A stretch of DNA of 64,000 nucleotides from the NCBI RefSeq assembly GCF_004792295.1, contig NZ_SRRY01000001.1:1622501-1686500 (forward strand), given 5' to 3'. Position 1 is the first letter of the stretch. Each line of letters opens with the position of its first letter. This stretch comes from Pseudoalteromonas sp. MEBiC 03607 (GTDB lineage Bacteria > Pseudomonadota > Gammaproteobacteria > Enterobacterales > Alteromonadaceae). The notes below the pieces were generated by a model. That model made no database searches. It worked only from the letters and a program-made list of their open reading frames with translations, and had not been told where the DNA came from. Positions 44,525 through 53,767 of this stretch are shown one piece after another. Position numbers and translations under genes: made by a program.

Positions 44525-45471
44525 AACAAACTCAATTTGTAAAGTCGAATAGTGAACGCTGGGATGAATTTAAGACTTTGTGTGAACAAAAAAGTACAGA
44601 GACTTTACCTATTCACTTTCCTAATTTGTATCGAAAAGTGTGTAATGACTTAGCCATTGCGCAAAGTCGTCAATACAGCTCCGTGTTGATTGAGCAAATC
44701 AATAGACTCGTGCAGTTAGGGCAAAAGCGACTTTATTTATCGCGTAGTAATCAATTTTCTGAATTATGGCACGTAGCACGCACAGCATTTCCTCGCGCCC
44801 TATATGAAAACCGTTTAATGCTTGGTATTAACTTATTGGCATTTTGGGGATTGGCTCTTATTGCTTTTATTTGGGTGACACTTGACCCTGATGCCGTCTA
44901 TACATTTTTAGGGCAAGGCACCGTCCTTAATATCGAACAAATGTATAACCCCAGTGGTAGCGTACAATCGGCTGAGCGAGGCGCATCACAAGATCTCATG
45001 ATGTTCGGGGTCTACATTTACAATAATATTGGTATTGCATTTCAGATGTTTGCAGGCGGTGTGTTGTTCTGTGTAGGCGCTGCCTTTTTCTTATTATTCA
45101 ATAGCTTTTATTTTGGGGCTATTGCCGCTCATATTGTTAATGTTGGTTTTGAAGGGCCGTTTTTCTCATTTGTTATCACCCATGGCTCGTTTGAGTTAAC
45201 CGCTATCATCATTGCCTCAGCGGCAGGCTGTCAGATTGGTTACGGGCTTTTAAATCCCGGCCAGTTTACCCGTGCATATGCGATGAAACAGGCTGCTCAA
45301 AAAGCACTCCCACTGATTGTTGGGGCGTTTTTAATGTTGGTGATAGCCGCTTTTATTGAAGCATTTTGGTCACCTCGTGATATTGCTAATGAAGTTAAAT
45401 ATTTAGTTGGCAGCGGTTGTTGGACTTATGTCATTTTTCGCTTATATAAGGGTATGCGTTATGGAGCTTAA
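44521..45471 (+). CDS. SpoIIM (stage II sporulation protein M) family membrane protein
   Basis: 316 aa, overlapping the RDD gene in ATGA and preceded by GAGG. An N-terminal soluble part is followed by about five membrane segments, the first near 100-117 and the later ones with GGVLFCVGAAFFLLFNSFYFGAIAAHI and GSFELTAIIIASAAGCQIGYGLL. The family is named after a sporulation gene, but it is widespread in non-sporulating bacteria beside MoxR/DUF58. Function unknown. It ends 11 bp inside the next gene. Confidence 0.9.
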   Translation: MKQTQFVKSNSERWDEFKTLCEQKSTETLPIHFPNLYRKVCNDLAIAQSRQYSSVLIEQINRLVQLGQKRLYLSRSNQFSELWHVARTAFPRALYENRLMLGINLLAFWGLALIAFIWVTLDPDAVYTFLGQGTVLNIEQMYNPSGSVQSAERGASQDLMMFGVYIYNNIGIAFQMFAGGVLFCVGAAFFLLFNSFYFGAIAAHIVNVGFEGPFFSFVITHGSFELTAIIIASAAGCQIGYGLLNPGQFTRAYAMKQAAQKALPLIVGAFLMLVIAAFIEAFWSPRDIANEVKYLVGSGCWTYVIFRLYKGMRYGA

Positions 45472-46921
45472 TCACCTAAGCTTTAACCCTCGTAAGCGCA
45501 GCGCCTACGAAACCTTTGATTTAGCGGTATTACTGGTTAAGCAACACTTTGTAGCATTGGTAGCTATGTATTTAATAATGGCTGTCCCGGTGTTTTTAAT
45601 GATTGGCCTGTTGTTTAATTGGGGAATAAGTGCTTTTGTTATCTGGTGGCTCAAGCCTCTATTTGAGCGGCCATTACTGGATTACATGTCAAAAGCGGTG
45701 TTTAATCAGCCGCTAAGTATTAGTCGTAGCTTAAGGTCAGTGAAACAGTTAAAAATGACCGACATGGTCGCTCATCTAACGATATATAGGCTTAGCCCAA
45801 ATCGTGCATTTTTAGCGCCAGTTGAGCAACTAGAACGACTTTCAGGTGAACGAAAAACCAAGCGTAAGCAAGTATTGTTTGCCTCAACGAAGCCTAAGCA
45901 AACACTATGGATGCTGTTTTGTGTGCATTTTGAATACATTTTGTTGATGGGGATATCGGCACTGACTATCGCATTAATCCCCCAATCGTTTTCTGCCGAA
46001 GAGGCTATGTACCAAATTTTTGAATCTCCAGAGTGGCTAGAGATAGCTTTTAACCTTATCTACATAATTAGTATTTCGTTGGTTGCACCTTTATTTGTTA
46101 GTGGTGGATTTCTTGCTTATTTACACCGCCGTGTAGAGCTTGAAGGTTGGGACATTGAGCTGGCATTTAAAAACATTCGTACCCGCCTCGCAGGCTTACT
46201 CAGTGCTGTTGGGCTATTTATGCTAACAATGTTTACCCTGCAACCATCAACTAGTTATGCTGAGCAAATCGATAAGCAAGCGATAAAAGAGCAAGTCACC
46301 GCACTCTATAATGAGCCTAATGTCATCGAAACAGAAACCACCTGGGTGCCAAATTTAGAGCCTACAGAGAGTTCATCACACAGTGATTGGTCATGGCTTA
46401 TCGATCTGTTTACAGCGATAGGTAATGGGTTTGGTGTATTAGTTTGGCTGTTAGTTGGATTATTATTGGTTTGGCTCGTTTATTACTTGATTAAAAAACG
46501 AGGTTTTTTTGCCAACTTAAGCTTACCTGAGCGCACAAAAGTAACTGAAGAGTCAGTGATCCCAACCTTATTTGCAGAGATTAAAAGTAAAGATTTACCA
46601 TCAGATTTAATAGCTGCTGCACAGCAATGCTTTGAGCAAGGTGAGCATCGCTTAGCGTTAGCGTATTTGCTTCATCATACCCTGAGTTGGGCTCAGCAGC
46701 ATCACCAAGTGCGCCTGCACCGCTCGATGACTGAACGCGAATGTAAACGTGCAATTGATGCAAAGGTGCCAAATCAAGGACAAGCGATATTTGCCCGCTT
46801 ATTTTCTGCATGGGTCGCGGTTGCTTGGGGTCATAAAACCCCTGATATCAATTTTGTAGAGTTAACTGCACAAATTACAGCAATGACAGCAAATACTCAG
46901 GAGCAAGCCCATGAAGCTTAA
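45461..46921 (+). CDS. DUF4129-type membrane protein
   Basis: 486 aa from ATG 45461, chosen because AAGGG precedes it; a longer frame is read through the SpoIIM gene. Hydrophobic segments lie near 30-60, 155-185, 205-230, 250-275 and 340-360. The C-terminal cytoplasmic region (about 385-480) has the DUF4129 pattern CFEQGEHRLALAYLLHHTLSW and MTERECKRA, with ARLFSAWVAVAWGHKTP. The N-terminal half is not assigned. It overlaps the DUF4350 gene by 11 bp. Confidence 0.85.
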   Translation: MELNHLSFNPRKRSAYETFDLAVLLVKQHFVALVAMYLIMAVPVFLMIGLLFNWGISAFVIWWLKPLFERPLLDYMSKAVFNQPLSISRSLRSVKQLKMTDMVAHLTIYRLSPNRAFLAPVEQLERLSGERKTKRKQVLFASTKPKQTLWMLFCVHFEYILLMGISALTIALIPQSFSAEEAMYQIFESPEWLEIAFNLIYIISISLVAPLFVSGGFLAYLHRRVELEGWDIELAFKNIRTRLAGLLSAVGLFMLTMFTLQPSTSYAEQIDKQAIKEQVTALYNEPNVIETETTWVPNLEPTESSSHSDWSWLIDLFTAIGNGFGVLVWLLVGLLLVWLVYYLIKKRGFFANLSLPERTKVTEESVIPTLFAEIKSKDLPSDLIAAAQQCFEQGEHRLALAYLLHHTLSWAQQHHQVRLHRSMTERECKRAIDAKVPNQGQAIFARLFSAWVAVAWGHKTPDINFVELTAQITAMTANTQEQAHEA

Positions 46922-48059
46922 GGTTGTGCTAATTGCTCTATTAGTCTTGTTTACCGTGTTTATCGTTGCCTCACTGGCCTCATTAGATTGGGAAAAAAGA
47001 GAAGTTGAAATAGGGTTTCATTCAGATGTTGCCAAAGATAACTTCACCATGGCCCAACGTCTTTTAAAGGCCAATGGAATAAGTTGGATCAAAGATAAAC
47101 ACTTGGCTGAACAAGCACAAAGTGAAGAGCTTGCGATAGATCCAAAAAGCATTTTAATTTTAGATGAAGCCGTACTTGCTGACTCCTATTTGCTTGATAC
47201 TCAGCTTGCTGACTGGGTCGCTGATGGCGGGCGTTTAATTTATGTATTAAATAGGCAGCGCGAAGAGCTAGCAATCGATAATTCAGTGTTCTTTGGGCAG
47301 CTTGGCATCAATGTGCTAAGTCAAGAAGATGTGTTTGAATATGATTTTGCGATGCGCAAAGAGGGAGATAAAAACAGTGTGTTGTCTATTGATGAAAATA
47401 CTGAGCTCGAACTCGAATTAAGCCGTGCCTTTTACATCGAAAACTGCCCTGGTGTAAGTACAAATACTTCTGAGGGCAAAACCCTAATGTGTGATTTTGC
47501 CTTTGGTCAAGGCAGAGTAGTTGTGATGCCATCGTTATTACCTTTTACTAACTATCGTTTGCGCCACCTCGACCATGGCAGTCTATTACTTTGGTTAAGT
47601 AAAGGCGCTAAGAGTATTAGCTATGTTCCATACCTGACTTACCCTAATTGGCTTGCAAAGCTTTGGCACTGGAGCTGGCAATTTGTAGTGACTCTAGTGT
47701 TATTAATTGTGCTTGCAGTGTGGCATATTACGAGCCGTATTGGCCGAGCATACGCCCCTGATTTTGAAGCTAAAACCAGTTTTAATCAGCATATTCGTGC
47801 ACTCGCTAATTTTTACTCTGAACACGGCCATGAATCCGTATTATTTGCCGCACTCAAGAAAGACTTTTACAGCAAGGTAGAAGCGCGTGTACCAAACTTT
47901 AAAATGCTAAGCGCAGATAAACAGGCGCAGAGTATTGCTAATTTAACCCATTTTGAAAAACAACAGGTAGCGCAGCTATTGGCTAGCAAGTTACCTGACT
48001 CAAAAACACAAAGAACAAATTATATAAAACGATTTAAACAGTTAAGGAATGCCTTATGA
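46911..48059 (+). CDS. DUF4350 membrane protein
   Basis: 382 aa from ATG 46911 with AGGAG before it. N-terminal anchor (about 4-22), a periplasmic domain of DUF4350 type (about 30-240; FTMAQRLLKANGISW and LADWVADGGRLIYVLN), a second membrane helix (about 257-275), and a cytoplasmic helical tail. The fold resembles a glutamine-amidotransferase-like domain without an enzyme triad that I can see. The stop overlaps moxR in ATGA. Confidence 0.88.
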   Translation: MKLKVVLIALLVLFTVFIVASLASLDWEKREVEIGFHSDVAKDNFTMAQRLLKANGISWIKDKHLAEQAQSEELAIDPKSILILDEAVLADSYLLDTQLADWVADGGRLIYVLNRQREELAIDNSVFFGQLGINVLSQEDVFEYDFAMRKEGDKNSVLSIDENTELELELSRAFYIENCPGVSTNTSEGKTLMCDFAFGQGRVVVMPSLLPFTNYRLRHLDHGSLLLWLSKGAKSISYVPYLTYPNWLAKLWHWSWQFVVTLVLLIVLAVWHITSRIGRAYAPDFEAKTSFNQHIRALANFYSEHGHESVLFAALKKDFYSKVEARVPNFKMLSADKQAQSIANLTHFEKQQVAQLLASKLPDSKTQRTNYIKRFKQLRNAL

Positions 48060-49039
48060 GCACGGAATTAGACACTAATCGCATGAGCTTAGTTGAGGCA
48101 GCTGATGCAGTAAAACAAGTAAAGCATAACATTTCGCGTGTGTTAGTCGGTCAAGATGCCATTGTTGAAGATGTGCTTACCGTTCTTTTTGCAGGTGGCC
48201 ATGTGCTGCTTGAAGGGGTTCCGGGACTTGGTAAAACATTACTTGTTAGAGCTTTAGCTAAAAGCTTAAGTGTAAATTTCTCACGTGTACAATTTACCCC
48301 AGACTTAATGCCTTCGGATGTAGTAGGGCATAGCTTGTATGATATGAAGTCAGGTGAGTTTAATATCAAAAAAGGCCCTGCCTTTACTAATATCTTACTT
48401 GCTGATGAAATTAACCGTGCGCCAGCAAAAACGCAATCAGCCTTACTTGAAGTGATGCAAGAACAACAAATCACTATTGATGGCGAATCGTTATTAATAA
48501 ACTCCCCGTTTATGGTATTAGCCACTCAAAACCCACTAGATCAAGAAGGGACTTACCCATTACCAGAGGCCGAATTAGACCGCTTTATGATGAAAGTAGA
48601 GCTTGGTTTTCCTTCTCATGAATCGGAAGTTGAGCTTTTAAAACTGAATACACAAATAGTTTCTAATGAAAGCAAAGTGGAGCAGCTTCCAGCGGTATTA
48701 GATGCCAAGCGTATTGCTGAAATTAAACAGCTTTGTGCGGATATTTTAGTAGACGAGCAAATTCTTAATTATGCCGTTGATATAGTTCGTAGCTCACGAA
48801 CTTGGCAAGGCGTGCTGCACGGTGCAGGGTTACGTGCCTCAATTAATATCATTAAAGCTGCAAAAGTAATGGCATTGATGAATGGCCGTGATTTTGTTAC
48901 CCCAGATGATGTGAAGCTAGTCACGCCAAATATTTTAAGGCATCGTTTAATTTTATCTGCGGACTTAGAACTGGAAGGTGTTTCGTTTGACGAAGTGATC
49001 AGTGCTATTTTAGCCAGTGTTGAAGCGCCACGTTCATGA
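48056..49039 (+). CDS. MoxR-family AAA+ ATPase (second cluster)
   Basis: 327 aa. Walker A GVPGLGKT, Walker B ILLADEINRAPAKTQ, sensor region ATQNPLDQEGTYPLPEAELDRFMMKV, and the C-terminal lid with GAGLRASINIIKAAKVMALMNGRDFV. It overlaps DUF4350 and DUF58 genes in ATGA. It differs from the first MoxR (36936-37892) in the lid and N-terminal segment, so it is a diverged paralogue and not a recent copy. Confidence 0.95.
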   Translation: MSTELDTNRMSLVEAADAVKQVKHNISRVLVGQDAIVEDVLTVLFAGGHVLLEGVPGLGKTLLVRALAKSLSVNFSRVQFTPDLMPSDVVGHSLYDMKSGEFNIKKGPAFTNILLADEINRAPAKTQSALLEVMQEQQITIDGESLLINSPFMVLATQNPLDQEGTYPLPEAELDRFMMKVELGFPSHESEVELLKLNTQIVSNESKVEQLPAVLDAKRIAEIKQLCADILVDEQILNYAVDIVRSSRTWQGVLHGAGLRASINIIKAAKVMALMNGRDFVTPDDVKLVTPNILRHRLILSADLELEGVSFDEVISAILASVEAPRS

Positions 49040-50355
49040 ACCGTATCAAGCTTAGGCCAGCAAAACGTTTAGTTGTGTTAACAGCATTCATTCTGTTGCT
49101 TATGCTTGTGTGTGCTATTGCTCAGGTAAATGGCATGCTTTTAACCGCCTTGTTATTGGTGCCAGCTTTAGTTGCAATTGTTGATTGCTTGGCAGCTAAG
49201 TCAACGCCTTTACTCGAAGTAAGCGCAGAAACTAACCTAAATATGGCGTTATACAGACGCCAAGATTTAAACGTGTTGATTAAAAATAATGCCAAACATG
49301 CTAAGCAATTAGATGTGAGTGTGCATTTAAGCAACGCTATTGAATTGTTAAAGCCAGTGCAAACCCTATTCATTGACGCTACGCAACAGGCAAAGCTGGT
49401 CTTTATGATACGCGCCCATAAGCGGGGGGATGCACAAATCAGTGCGATTGAGCTGAGGGTAGGGTCGCCACTAGGCCTTTGGCAAGTAAATTGGTTGGCA
49501 ACTCAAGCTACTCAGTTAAAGGTTTACCCAGACTTTAGCCGTGTTACCTCGAAACAGCATTTAAACGGGGTCGTGAATAAGCCTATTTCGGGGTTAAAAC
49601 TCACCAAAAAGCGCGGTGATGGTATTGAATTCCAGCAATTACGCGAATATCGCCAAGGTGACAGCGTCAGGCAGATAGATTGGCAGGCAACAAGTAAACG
49701 CCGAAAATTAATTTCGCGAGAGTATCAAGAAGAGCAAAACCAGCATGTAATAGTTATGCTTGATGCCTCAAAAAAAATGGCCATAGAAGCCAATGAAGGC
49801 AGCCACTTTGATCATGCTTTAAATGCATTATTACTACTTTCTCACACGGTTTTAAAGCAAGGTGATTGGTTTAGTATGCAGAGCTTTAATCAAAACCTAC
49901 GCTGGTTACCCGATGTTAAAGGCGCGCAGAATGTATCTCGGGTGATGAATCATTTTTATGATTTATACCCAGATAATAGCAGCAGTGACTATTTGGTAGC
50001 TGTAAACCAGTTAATTGCTAAGCGCAGTAAACGCTCTTTAGTGTTATTAGTCACCACCCTAGATGAGCAAAGTATTGACGAGTTAATGCCTGCAATAAAG
50101 CTATTGCAAAAACATCACTTAGTGGCACTTATCAATATTAACAATCGTGCCGTGAGTGAAGTGCTTGAAGAGTCTATAGAAAAGTATGAAGATGCAACCA
50201 GTTACTGTGCAGCATTAGCACTACTAAATTCACATAAAGCCAATATGGCTAAGCTGAAAAAGCAAGGGGTGATAGCCATAGACTGTAACCCTGAGCAGCT
50301 GTTACCGCATGTGCTTAATACCTATTTGAATGTGAAGCACTCAGGGGCGTTGTAA
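49036..50355 (+). CDS. DUF58 membrane protein of the second MoxR cluster
   Basis: 439 aa. Two N-terminal membrane segments (about 12-50), a beta-rich region (about 60-170), then the DUF58 motif KKRGDGIEFQQLREYRQGDSVRQIDWQATSKRRKLISREY (by eye) and a VWA-like domain with VIVMLDASKKM. It is longer than the DUF58 of the first cluster because of its membrane and beta region. It ends the operon at a strong terminator. Confidence 0.94.
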   Translation: MNRIKLRPAKRLVVLTAFILLLMLVCAIAQVNGMLLTALLLVPALVAIVDCLAAKSTPLLEVSAETNLNMALYRRQDLNVLIKNNAKHAKQLDVSVHLSNAIELLKPVQTLFIDATQQAKLVFMIRAHKRGDAQISAIELRVGSPLGLWQVNWLATQATQLKVYPDFSRVTSKQHLNGVVNKPISGLKLTKKRGDGIEFQQLREYRQGDSVRQIDWQATSKRRKLISREYQEEQNQHVIVMLDASKKMAIEANEGSHFDHALNALLLLSHTVLKQGDWFSMQSFNQNLRWLPDVKGAQNVSRVMNHFYDLYPDNSSSDYLVAVNQLIAKRSKRSLVLLVTTLDEQSIDELMPAIKLLQKHHLVALININNRAVSEVLEESIEKYEDATSYCAALALLNSHKANMAKLKKQGVIAIDCNPEQLLPHVLNTYLNVKHSGAL

Positions 50356-50376
50356 TACCCGAATATCAAGCGGCAA

Positions 50377-50409
50377 TAAAAAAGGCATTGAATTCAATGC
50401 CTTTTTTAT
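50377..50409. terminator. Terminator between the second DUF58 gene and a small convergent gene
   Basis: AAAAAAGGCATTGAA pairs with TTCAATGCCTTTTTT in a nearly continuous stem, with A and T runs on both sides, so it works in both directions. Confidence 0.9.
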
Positions 50410-50433
50410 TAATTAACGAAACCTATGAAACGA

Positions 50434-50910
50434 TTACTTTTGATTATCAATGGCCTCATTAATTTTGTATTGGAAATAAATCGCATAAAAGAAAAACGTG
50501 AGTATGCCACTTAAATGTACCGGCTCATTGCTGCCTTCATTAATTAACTCTTTGAGTGAAGTACGTAGCGAGAAAATGAATACCAGACCAACAATTAAAG
50601 AAATAATAGAAGCAATAGCAGACAAGACTTCAGAAATATCGGTGAATGCCAAAACAAAGTTGATTACGTAAATAGCAACATAGCCATAAATTAAGTTTTG
50701 ATTTACCTGATGTTTAGCAAGTGCGTTTGCTTTGTTTGCGCGGCTTACTAGCCAGTATAAGGCGTAGATACCTAATGTGATAAGACTCAAAAAGAATACG
50801 CCCCAAGCGGAGAAGCGCTCAAAGTTTAAAATAGGTTTATTGCCACTTGTATTTGCTTGAGTTAGCTCTGCTTCAGGTGCTTCATATACATTTGTTGATT
50901 CTTCAGACAC
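50434..50910 (-). CDS. Small multi-pass membrane protein (DUF4234-like)
   Basis: 158 aa: polar N-terminus (about 1-28), then four membrane segments (about 32-54, 71-88, 95-117, 132-148), with SAWGVFFLSLITLGIYALYWLVSRANKAN at the first. This loop pattern recalls DUF4234. No function can be given. It is monocistronic and convergent with the second MoxR cluster. Confidence 0.78.
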   Translation of the reverse strand: MSEESTNVYEAPEAELTQANTSGNKPILNFERFSAWGVFFLSLITLGIYALYWLVSRANKANALAKHQVNQNLIYGYVAIYVINFVLAFTDISEVLSAIASIISLIVGLVFIFSLRTSLKELINEGSNEPVHLSGILTFFFYAIYFQYKINEAIDNQK

Positions 50911-50944
50911 AACGGATCCTCATTTTTTTGTTAGTTCCTTGATT

Positions 50945-51108
50945 ACACCAATCCGCAATAATACTTAATCATTTTGAGGGATTAAACCTGTCGCTATCTG
51001 CGTTAAAAATTTCTGATTTAGAACAACTAAATAACGAAATTTTTGCCTTGCTATCAACGAGGTTTTATTGCCTCAAAATAGACCACTTAATTAAGCAAAC
51101 TGGTATTA
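50945..51108. repeat. MITE-like intergenic repeat with imperfect terminal inverted repeats
   Basis: The left end (ACACCAATCCGCAATAATAC, then TTAATCATTTTGAGG) and the reverse complement of the right end (ATACCAGTTTGCTTAATTAA, then GTGGTCTATTTTGAGG) align over about 36 bp. Inside, GTTAAAAATTTC pairs with GAAATTTTTGCC-side sequence around TGATTTAGAACAACTAAATAAC, giving a nested hairpin. It has no coding sequence. The pattern recalls small repeats I associate with Alteromonadales genomes. No second copy was noticed in this window. Confidence 0.6.
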
Positions 51109-51285
51109 GTTTGTTCCTATATTAGTAAATTGTAATTATTTAGTACACATTAATTGTTGCTTTACCTAGTAAAAATAATAAAAAGTTCGTTGTATAAACA
51201 CGCGTTATGCAGACTATATAAAGTGTGAAGTTCCAAAAGCTGTGTGAATTATGTACACTGCCGCTGATTTTTAATGAGGTGTTGT

Positions 51286-51480
51286 GTGCTATTTGTTATT
51301 TTAAGCTGTATGTTTGTTTTGGTGATGTATTTAGAGTCGTTGTCTAAAGGGATGCCAGTAAAGCGTTGGATGCTTCTCGGTGGAATGCTTGGCCCAATTG
51401 CGTGGTGTTTGTTTAACGTACATTATCGACGTGCCTTTATTCGTCATATCGGCCGCCAATCATGTGGCTGGCGACCTTAG
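51286..51480 (+). CDS. Small hypothetical membrane protein
   Basis: 64 aa from GTG 51286, chosen because AGG at 51277-51279 is at proper spacing; ATG 51274 is an alternative giving 68 aa. A hydrophobic helix starts the protein (LFVILSCMFVLVMYLES), and a second short one follows (MLLGGMLGPIAWCLF). The tail is basic (RRAFIRHIGRQ). It overlaps the stop of the convergent GGDEF-EAL gene by 4 bp. Not recognised; it may be a real conserved small gene or a chance frame. Confidence 0.5.
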   Translation: MLFVILSCMFVLVMYLESLSKGMPVKRWMLLGGMLGPIAWCLFNVHYRRAFIRHIGRQSCGWRP

Positions 51481-53714
51481 GCTTCTACGCTTCTTAATAA
51501 ACTTGGCGCAGACTTATCGAGCTGGCTTTTTAAAAATTCTGTAAATTCTGGCTGTGATAACGGTTTAGAATAGAAATAACCTTGTATTGTTTGGCACTTC
51601 AATTGCTCTAACATTGTCACTTGGTCAGCTTGTTCAACCCCTTCAGCAACTACATGTAAATCAAGGTTATGGGCAATGGTCACAATCGAGTCGACCATGT
51701 TGCGACCACGCTCTGATTGCATATCATCAATAAAGGCTTTATCAACTTTTAAGGTGTTAAGCGGAAATTGCTTTAAATAGGCCAATGATGAGTAACCCGT
51801 ACCAAAGTCATCCATTGCTAGGTGAATACCACGAGCGCTTAGTGAGCGCATAATTGTTATCGCTTCTTTAGGGTCATCCATTACCGTACCTTCGGTAATT
51901 TCAAGTTCTAAGAAATAAGATGGTAGCTCATTTTTTTGTAAAATTACATCAATGCGAGTGGTCAAATCAGGCAAGCTGAATTGTTTCGCTGATAAGTTAA
52001 CAGCAACTCGGCCGTTAAATAAGCCTTGATCAATCCAGTTTTTTACATCACGACATGCTTTGTTTAATACCACTTCACCGATTTCGATGATTTGCCCGGT
52101 TTCTTCTGCAATAGGGATAAATACGCCCGGGCTTATAATGCCTTTTTTCGGAGTAATAAAACGAACCAGTGCTTCCATACCATCTAGTTTGCCAGTGCGA
52201 ATATTCATTTTCGGCTGATAATAGACTTCAAAATGATCTTCTTTTAAGCCGTAGCGCATCAAGTTTTCGATTTGTAGCCTTTTGACGGCTTGGCGGTTCA
52301 TCGTGTCGTTGAAAAATAGGTAACTATTCCCTTTTTTCTTGGCATGATACATGGCTGTATCGGCATTCTTAAGCAATAACTCTGGGGTATTACCATCTTC
52401 AGGAAATAACACAATACCGACGCTCGATGTGATCACCAGCTCATGGCCTGCCATGTTGAATGGTGTAGCTATCGCCGCTAAAAATAGCTTAGCCATACGG
52501 GTGATGGTGTGTATGTCGTTGGTACCCGACATGACCAGTGCAAACTCATCTCCACCTAGGCGATAAAATACGTCTTTTTCGCGGGTAAGTTTATTCAAAC
52601 GCATCGCAAGCTTAGACAGCAAGCTATCGCCAAGTTGATGACCAAGTGAGTCGTTGATCTTTTTAAAGTTATCTAAATCGAAAACTAACAGGGCATGATG
52701 GTTATCTTGCTTAGCGAGCTTCTTTAAATTCGTGAAGAACAGATTTCGATTAGGTAAGCCTGTTGTGCGGTCACGGTTTGATAAATTATGAAGTTGCGAT
52801 TCGGCTTTTTTTCGTTCAGTTTGATCTGAGAATACAACCACATAATTACAAATTTGATTGTGCTCATTTTTGATTTCATCAATTGAAATTTCAATGGGCA
52901 ATAGCTGTCGCTTGGCGTTTCTCAGTTTGACTTCTTGTTGCCAATGTTCAGTGGCTTTAACCGTTGCTTTAACTTCATCTACATAACTTTGGTCATAACC
53001 ATTAAGCATGAAGTCTTTTTTTAGGTATTGCTCGCGGCTGCCACCAAACAAGGTTAAAAAGCTTGGGTTTAAATCGACTAATTTGAAGTTTTTATCGTAA
53101 ATAGCAATCGCGTCAGTTAATGACTCAACGCATTTAGCAAATAAGTTTAAGCGTGCCTCAGTGGACTTTAGTTGTGAAATATCTCGCACGGTGCCAGTCA
53201 TGCGTAATGGCTGTAAGTTTGCGTCTTTTTCTATAATTTTTCCGCGGTCTAATACCCAGTGCCAACGGTCAAAATTATCTTTAATACGGTAACTTGCTTC
53301 GAAAAAAGCAGTGTGTTCTGCAAAATGTTTTTTTAGTGCTTTTTCTACTTGGTGAACATCATGGGGATGGATAAGGTCACGATTAGGAGGGAAGGCGCTG
53401 GTATTATTAGTATTCGCGGTGTATTTGTCGTTAATACGTAGCACTTCGCCTGTTTTTATATTCCAATCCCACAATGTATCTCCGCTTCCCTCTACTGTAC
53501 TTTTTAGTCGATGTTCTGAGATACGGAGTTGATGGCGAGAGCGTTTTAGCTTGAAAATTATAAATAACAGGTACGGCAATAATAACAACATCACCCCACT
53601 TGGTATTAACAGCAAAGTTGTTTGCTCAAGTTCTATGGGGCTTGCAGCGGCGCTAAAAACGCTCGCTATACTTATTGTTAGAAAAGCAGAAATCATTGTT
53701 ATTATTTTTGTCAT
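51477..53714 (-). CDS. Membrane PAS-PAS-GGDEF-EAL protein
   Basis: 745 aa. Signal-like hydrophobic start (about 4-23), membrane segment (about 34-54), two PAS domains (about 65-180 and 190-300), GGDEF about 305-470 with intact GGDEF (387-391), EAL about 485-735 with intact EALVR (Glu514) and DDFGTGYSSLAYLKQFP. Both catalytic signatures are complete. PAS sequence VEGSGDTLWDWN suggests a light, redox or small-molecule input that cannot be named. It is monocistronic. Confidence 0.93.
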   Translation of the reverse strand: MTKIITMISAFLTISIASVFSAAASPIELEQTTLLLIPSGVMLLLLPYLLFIIFKLKRSRHQLRISEHRLKSTVEGSGDTLWDWNIKTGEVLRINDKYTANTNNTSAFPPNRDLIHPHDVHQVEKALKKHFAEHTAFFEASYRIKDNFDRWHWVLDRGKIIEKDANLQPLRMTGTVRDISQLKSTEARLNLFAKCVESLTDAIAIYDKNFKLVDLNPSFLTLFGGSREQYLKKDFMLNGYDQSYVDEVKATVKATEHWQQEVKLRNAKRQLLPIEISIDEIKNEHNQICNYVVVFSDQTERKKAESQLHNLSNRDRTTGLPNRNLFFTNLKKLAKQDNHHALLVFDLDNFKKINDSLGHQLGDSLLSKLAMRLNKLTREKDVFYRLGGDEFALVMSGTNDIHTITRMAKLFLAAIATPFNMAGHELVITSSVGIVLFPEDGNTPELLLKNADTAMYHAKKKGNSYLFFNDTMNRQAVKRLQIENLMRYGLKEDHFEVYYQPKMNIRTGKLDGMEALVRFITPKKGIISPGVFIPIAEETGQIIEIGEVVLNKACRDVKNWIDQGLFNGRVAVNLSAKQFSLPDLTTRIDVILQKNELPSYFLELEITEGTVMDDPKEAITIMRSLSARGIHLAMDDFGTGYSSLAYLKQFPLNTLKVDKAFIDDMQSERGRNMVDSIVTIAHNLDLHVVAEGVEQADQVTMLEQLKCQTIQGYFYSKPLSQPEFTEFLKSQLDKSAPSLLRSVEA

Positions 53715-53767
53715 TAATGCATTACCCTAATTCGCACCAGTTAATTTAATCCAAGCTGACGAATGAG

